Shown piece by piece: positions 6,201 through 7,017 of a stretch of 7,017 nt of DNA. Positions within the stretch are counted from its first letter, which is position 1; each line of letters begins with the position of its first letter. A program made the translations under genes and the position numbers. This DNA is from Firmicutes bacterium UBA1426. GTDB lineage: Bacteria; Bacillota; Clostridia; Peptostreptococcales; Anaerovoracaceae. The stretch lies in NCBI GenBank assembly GCA_002329675.1, contig DCUA01000012.1, positions 1-7,017 of the forward strand, read 5' to 3'. The notes beneath the pieces are model-generated. The model worked only from the letters and a program-made list of their open reading frames with translations. It ran no database searches and was not told the DNA's origin.

Positions 6201-7017
6201 TCAGGGAAAAGCCACCGGTTGTTCCCGGGGTCGTTGACGGTGTAATAGCGCCGTCGGTAGTTACCTGGGGAGGGGTTGAAGCCTCTTTTACCGAAAACGT
6301 CACGCTTCCTTCAGAACCGTTGTTTTCAAGCCGAAGGGCGTAGGTTCCACCTTGGGCAAAAGAATAGTAGAGTGCACCTTCATTGTCGGTCTTGAGATAA
6401 GAAAAGCTTGCTGCTGAAAGGGTTCCGAATACAAGGGATAAATTTACACCGGGCGATGGGGCGTACTCAACCGTATACATCTTGCTGGTGTCTGAGATTT
6501 CAAAAGTGAAATACTGGCTTGCGTATTGGCTGAAGCTTTCTATTATGTACTGGGTGCCGAGATCAATCTCGCCGGGTTCCCAAAAGGTCCCGGATATGGG
6601 CGTGGGCCCAGGCGCTTCGCCTCCCGTTGCCACCATAAACCCCACAGAACCACCGGCGCCGGTGTTGGAGGCCTTCAGAAAGAAGGTTCCTGCCGTTTCG
6701 AAATTGTATATGATACCGGCCGTGGTGGGGGTAGGCTCAGGGTCTACGGGGGTATAGGTATCCCCGGACACGGTGCCCAGCCCCAGGGTGATGGCCGGAC
6801 CGCTGGCCATATAGCCCATGGTGTAGGCGCCGGGGGTGGTGATCGTAAAGGTGAAGTATTGGTCGGAGGGCGTTTCGACAGTGCCTTCGGGGAAGGTTTG
6901 CACATTGAAAGGAACGCCGATGGTGAGGGTGCCGGGAGAGGATATGGTGTAGTCGGGAGGCGTGGAGCCTCCGCCGCTGGAGACAGCCAGCATCACCATG
7001 CCGGCGGCGGCGCTGTT
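1..7017 (-). CDS. Giant multidomain secreted/surface protein (PPC, CHB_HEX_C, Ig-like, FN3 repeats), partial at both ends
   Basis: This single minus-strand frame stays open across the full window, giving 2339 codons without a stop; the gene enters at base 7017 and leaves at base 1. The translation is a continuous string of recognisable extracellular beta-sandwich modules, which rules out a chance open frame. In order they are PPC-like units (about 1-373 and 621-738), CHB_HEX_C-like units (374-620 and 739-839), Ig-like/FN3 pairs (840-1260), ten Ig-like repeats (1261-2151), FN3 (2152-2250) and a cut Ig-like domain (2251-2339). Only four cysteines were seen (residues 357, 516, 1616, 1739), usual for exported Gram-positive proteins. 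No catalytic motif, signal peptide, membrane segment or cell-wall anchor is visible. The role is inferred to be an extracellular stalk, adhesin or polysaccharide-contacting scaffold; the specific ligand cannot be read from the sequence. No start codon can be chosen because an upstream PPC-like unit is already in progress at the edge. Alternatives are the repeat-rich N-terminal part of a large enzyme or polymorphic toxin whose effector domain lies beyond base 1. Confidence 0.95.
268..564 (-). other. Fibronectin type III domain 3 (residues 2152-2250)
   Basis: It starts with TAPAAPGVTASATTRSISIS (2153-2172), has core Trp2173 and the strand SYRIYRKEEG (2183-2192), and ends with GTGYTYGVTVIDRLGNESS (2221-2239), the same Gly-Asn-Glu-Ser ending as FN3 domain 2. 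The Tyr-Arg-Ile-Tyr-Arg strand resembles the Tyr-Ile-Ile-Tyr-Arg of FN3 domain 1. Confidence 0.85.
565..849 (-). other. Tenth array unit, resembling IPT/TIG Ig-like domain (residues 2057-2151)
   Basis: The pattern EGKAGQTLVISGSNYL (2073-2088) followed by STTVTITFGSTVISG (2092-2106) is what IPT/TIG domains show (Gly-x-x-(Leu/Val)-x-Ile-x-Gly-x-Asn-(Phe/Tyr), then a strand ending Phe-Gly). The second half, YTLPSDIPDGSYIIKVVTSE (2121-2140), matches the other units and also the end of Ig-like domain 2. It closes with FRLDN, joined to the next FN3. Confidence 0.5.
565..3237 (-). repeat. Run of ten diverged Ig-like repeats (residues 1261-2151)
   Basis: Ten units can be laid out at residues 1261-1347, 1348-1450, 1451-1534, 1535-1619, 1620-1706, 1707-1796, 1797-1874, 1875-1964, 1965-2056 and 2057-2151, averaging 89 residues. 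A good unit reads: Pro-Gly-Glu/Gln then a hydrophobic strand, a Gly-Phe-x-Pro-Gly-Glu turn, a strand ending Phe-Tyr-(Val/Leu)-(Asn/Asp)-Gly, an acidic Asp-Gly-Ser-Gly or x-x-Gly turn, a Tyr-x-Leu/Ile-Pro strand, then (Ser)-Gly-x-His-x-Leu and a final Ala-x-Gly-x-x-Ser-Gly strand. The clearest turns are GFMPGETVNWYIDD (1284-1297), GFAPGEYVYFYKKG (1475-1488), GFKSGEQILFYVNN (1647-1660) and GFAPGESIELKING (1814-1827). Units 2 and 10 are the least typical. I do not recognise a named family for units 1-9; they look Ig-like by strand pattern and most likely form a stalk. Confidence 0.7.
3238..3516 (-). other. Fibronectin type III domain 2 (residues 1168-1260)
   Basis: It starts with TPPATPVLTAIAKPGSVRLD (1169-1188), continues with DTYEVQYKK (1197-1205) and ends with LYDYRVKAIDKAGNESPYS (1233-1251), the classical FN3 closing strand with Asp-x-x-Gly-Asn-Glu-Ser. 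The usual core tryptophan is replaced by Tyr1189. The ending leads straight into the ten-repeat run. Confidence 0.8.
3517..3813 (-). other. Bacterial Ig-like domain 2 (residues 1069-1167)
   Basis: It begins with a Gly-Pro-Ala-Ile strand and contains YATDNAGIKEIKAEVSPKGG (1091-1110), the turn WQTAGTATGAG (1113-1123) and LEDGLYDLSITVIDFYGN (1139-1156). The Asp-Asn-x-Gly-Ile segment reappears in the cut Ig-like domain at the left window edge. The domain closes with FTLDN, directly joined to the Thr-Pro-Pro start of the next FN3. Confidence 0.65.
3814..4137 (-). other. Fibronectin type III domain 1 (residues 961-1068)
   Basis: Typical FN3 features are the Pro-rich start SPTDPANLVATPKAG (961-975), the core tryptophan in VELSWDAS (977-984), the strand VYYIIYRG (992-999) and the strand TTYYYKVKSDTNDSG (1033-1047). 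At about 108 residues it is longer than a minimal FN3 because of a loop at about 1000-1030. FN3 domains act mainly as extracellular spacers. Confidence 0.8.
4138..4500 (-). other. Bacterial Ig-like domain 1 (residues 840-960)
   Basis: The segment has an Ig-like strand pattern: YNIRLTVPDN (869-878), VSVKYELKMDG (887-897), the turn WTEIGTATGS (901-910) and the final ATLKATVSDVAGNSNSKEVS (935-954). The Asp-x-Ala-Gly-Asn motif before the last strand is usual in bacterial Ig-like domains. The W-x-x-x-GTATG turn recurs in Ig-like domain 2, so the two are likely copies of one module. Confidence 0.6.
4501..4803 (-). other. CHB_HEX_C-like unit 4 (residues 739-839)
   Basis: The hallmark GARIFYTTDGTNPAMEAGG is at 770-788, with the following strand LITVWAISVTDAGTANAAAS at 809-828. 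At about 100 residues it is longer than the earlier copies because of a loop at about 785-808. It starts in a Pro-rich hinge (KPPIPSIPV, 740-748), which separates it from the PPC domain. Confidence 0.7.
4804..5157 (-). other. PPC domain 4 (residues 621-738)
   Basis: This is the best PPC match in the window. The first half is PEWFTFTISSTGTYIFDVTP (640-659), the central LYDADGTQLYSF (682-693) is the typical 'Leu-Tyr-Asp-x-Asp-Gly-Thr' turn, and the closing half is KYNFTNAGTYRLRVSS (708-723) with the final strand RFSLQI (730-735). An aromatic insertion, FVYYYDWYNGSHYPA, lies at 666-680 between strands. The domain interrupts the CHB_HEX_C-like series, with three copies before it and one after it. 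Confidence 0.75.
5158..5406 (-). other. CHB_HEX_C-like unit 3 (residues 538-620)
   Basis: Hallmarks are GATIYYTLDSTTPTAASTLY at 568-587, the YTGPIPI turn at 587-593 and the strand THIRAIAVIGSDTSTE at 597-612. The Tyr-x-Gly-Pro-Ile element and His-Ile-Arg-Ala-Ile-Ala strand make it the most canonical copy of the set. Confidence 0.75.
5407..5661 (-). other. CHB_HEX_C-like unit 2 (residues 453-537)
   Basis: The family hallmark is clear: GDTIYYTTDGTHPYNSATRK at 479-498, followed by the strand LAICAIIKNTNGVYGSANRK at 513-532. In chitobiase-type C-terminal domains this I-Y-Y-T-x-D-G-x-x-P element links two strands, and the next strand reads as x-I-x-A-x-A. Such domains often accompany carbohydrate-active enzymes and large surface proteins; binding by this copy is not established. 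Confidence 0.7.
5662..5898 (-). other. CHB_HEX_C-like unit 1, degenerate (residues 374-452)
   Basis: The unit keeps the family layout (Pro-rich start, acidic/polar loop, G-x-IYY strand, then a strand ending in Ala-x-Ala) in the form GGQIYYHYALIDDTKYTYTE at 401-420 and SILAYAVKDGILSAPAF at 429-445. It has lost the usual TDGT-x-P turn seen in its neighbours, so it is called mainly by position and strand pattern. Confidence 0.45.
5899..6279 (-). other. PPC-like beta-sandwich unit 3, with a Gly/Trp-rich loop (residues 247-373)
   Basis: The half-motifs are weaker but present: VKVFSFEAEAGKRYSAVVY at 281-299 and YEAQTSGTHYLNVECW at 343-358. Between them the unit carries an extra Gly-rich segment, about 303-337, containing GEIGWGGGPFSGG (320-332), which makes it roughly 10-15 residues longer than the two preceding units. 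Cys357 is one of only four cysteines in the fragment. The unit ends in a Ser-Asn-Thr-Pro linker before the CHB_HEX_C-like block. Confidence 0.5.
6280..6615 (-). other. PPC-like beta-sandwich unit 2 (residues 135-246)
   Basis: This unit repeats the plan of the preceding one: SQYFTFEISDTSKMYTVEY at 167-185 and YYSFAQGGTYALRLENNG at 217-234, closing with GSVTFSV at 237-243. It begins with a Pro/Gly linker (PGPTPISGTF, 136-145). Length, about 112 residues, matches its neighbour at about 115. Confidence 0.55.
6616..6960 (-). other. PPC-like beta-sandwich unit 1 (residues 20-134)
   Basis: The unit opens with a short strand (GTLTIG, residues 29-34). The first conserved half, DQYFTFTITTPGAYTM, is at 52-67 and the closing half, YNFETAGTFFLKASN, at 104-118. 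This two-part pattern (aromatic-x-Phe strand with Gly-x-Tyr, then Ala-Gly-Thr-(Tyr/Phe)-x-Leu-x-x-x-Asn) is what pre-peptidase C-terminal domains show. A Pro/Thr-rich linker sits at about 89-99. PPC domains are usually found in secreted proteins as accessory modules. The family assignment is by eye and should be treated as a fold-level call. Confidence 0.55.
6964..7017 (-). other. Tail of a PPC-like unit (residues 1-18), cut by the window edge
   Basis: Residues 1-16 line up without gaps with residues 118-133, the end of the next unit: both begin with Asn, carry a Val-x-(Leu/Phe)-x-Val core and end in Gly-Gly. This shows that at least one more unit lies upstream of base 7017. The short hydrophobic run AAAGMVMLAV is therefore the last strand of a domain rather than a signal peptide. 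Confidence 0.6.

Noticed and set aside
6982..7011. Hydrophobic AAAGMVMLAV near residue 1 as a signal peptide, with its Met as a start
   Set aside because: It aligns with the last strand of the next PPC-like unit (residues 118-133), there is no basic n-region, and the frame is open upstream to the window edge.
1..7017. A multi-gene system or regulatory elements hidden in the window
   Set aside because: There is no non-coding stretch: the single frame covers every base, and I saw no second gene, promoter or RNA structure supported independently of the coding sequence.

Overview
The whole 7017-base window lies inside one very large protein-coding gene on the minus strand. Read from base 7017 down to base 1, the frame gives 2339 consecutive sense codons with no stop. 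Neither the true start nor the true stop is in the window, so the gene runs off both edges. Residue numbers below count from the codon at 7017-7015 (residue 1) to the codon at 3-1 (residue 2339). No intergenic space, RNA gene, promoter, terminator, mobile element or CRISPR array was seen.

The product is a mosaic of beta-sandwich modules typical of giant secreted or cell-surface bacterial proteins. In protein order: the tail of one pre-peptidase C-terminal-like (PPC-like) unit and three further PPC-like units (residues 1-373); three units resembling the chitobiase/beta-hexosaminidase C-terminal domain (CHB_HEX_C; 374-620); a fourth PPC-like unit (621-738); a fourth CHB_HEX_C-like unit (739-839); two alternating pairs of Ig-like and fibronectin type III (FN3) domains (840-1260); a run of ten diverged Ig-like repeats averaging 89 residues (1261-2151); another FN3 domain (2152-2250); and an Ig-like domain cut by the window edge (2251-2339). 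I see no catalytic domain, signal peptide, LPxTG sorting motif, S-layer homology domain or dockerin. Any enzymatic, toxin or anchoring part must lie outside the window.

Organism: the domain mix, very low cysteine content (four in 2339 residues), Ser/Thr/Gly/Ala-rich composition and mixed codon use suggest a moderate-GC Firmicute, probably a clostridial relative. This is inference from style only; no taxonomic marker gene is present.

The modules probably act together as a long extracellular stalk or adhesive/carbohydrate-contacting scaffold. Base composition changes along the gene: the ten-repeat region is GC-rich and the CHB/FN3 part is clearly more AT-rich. This fits assembly from blocks of different history, but it does not prove transfer.
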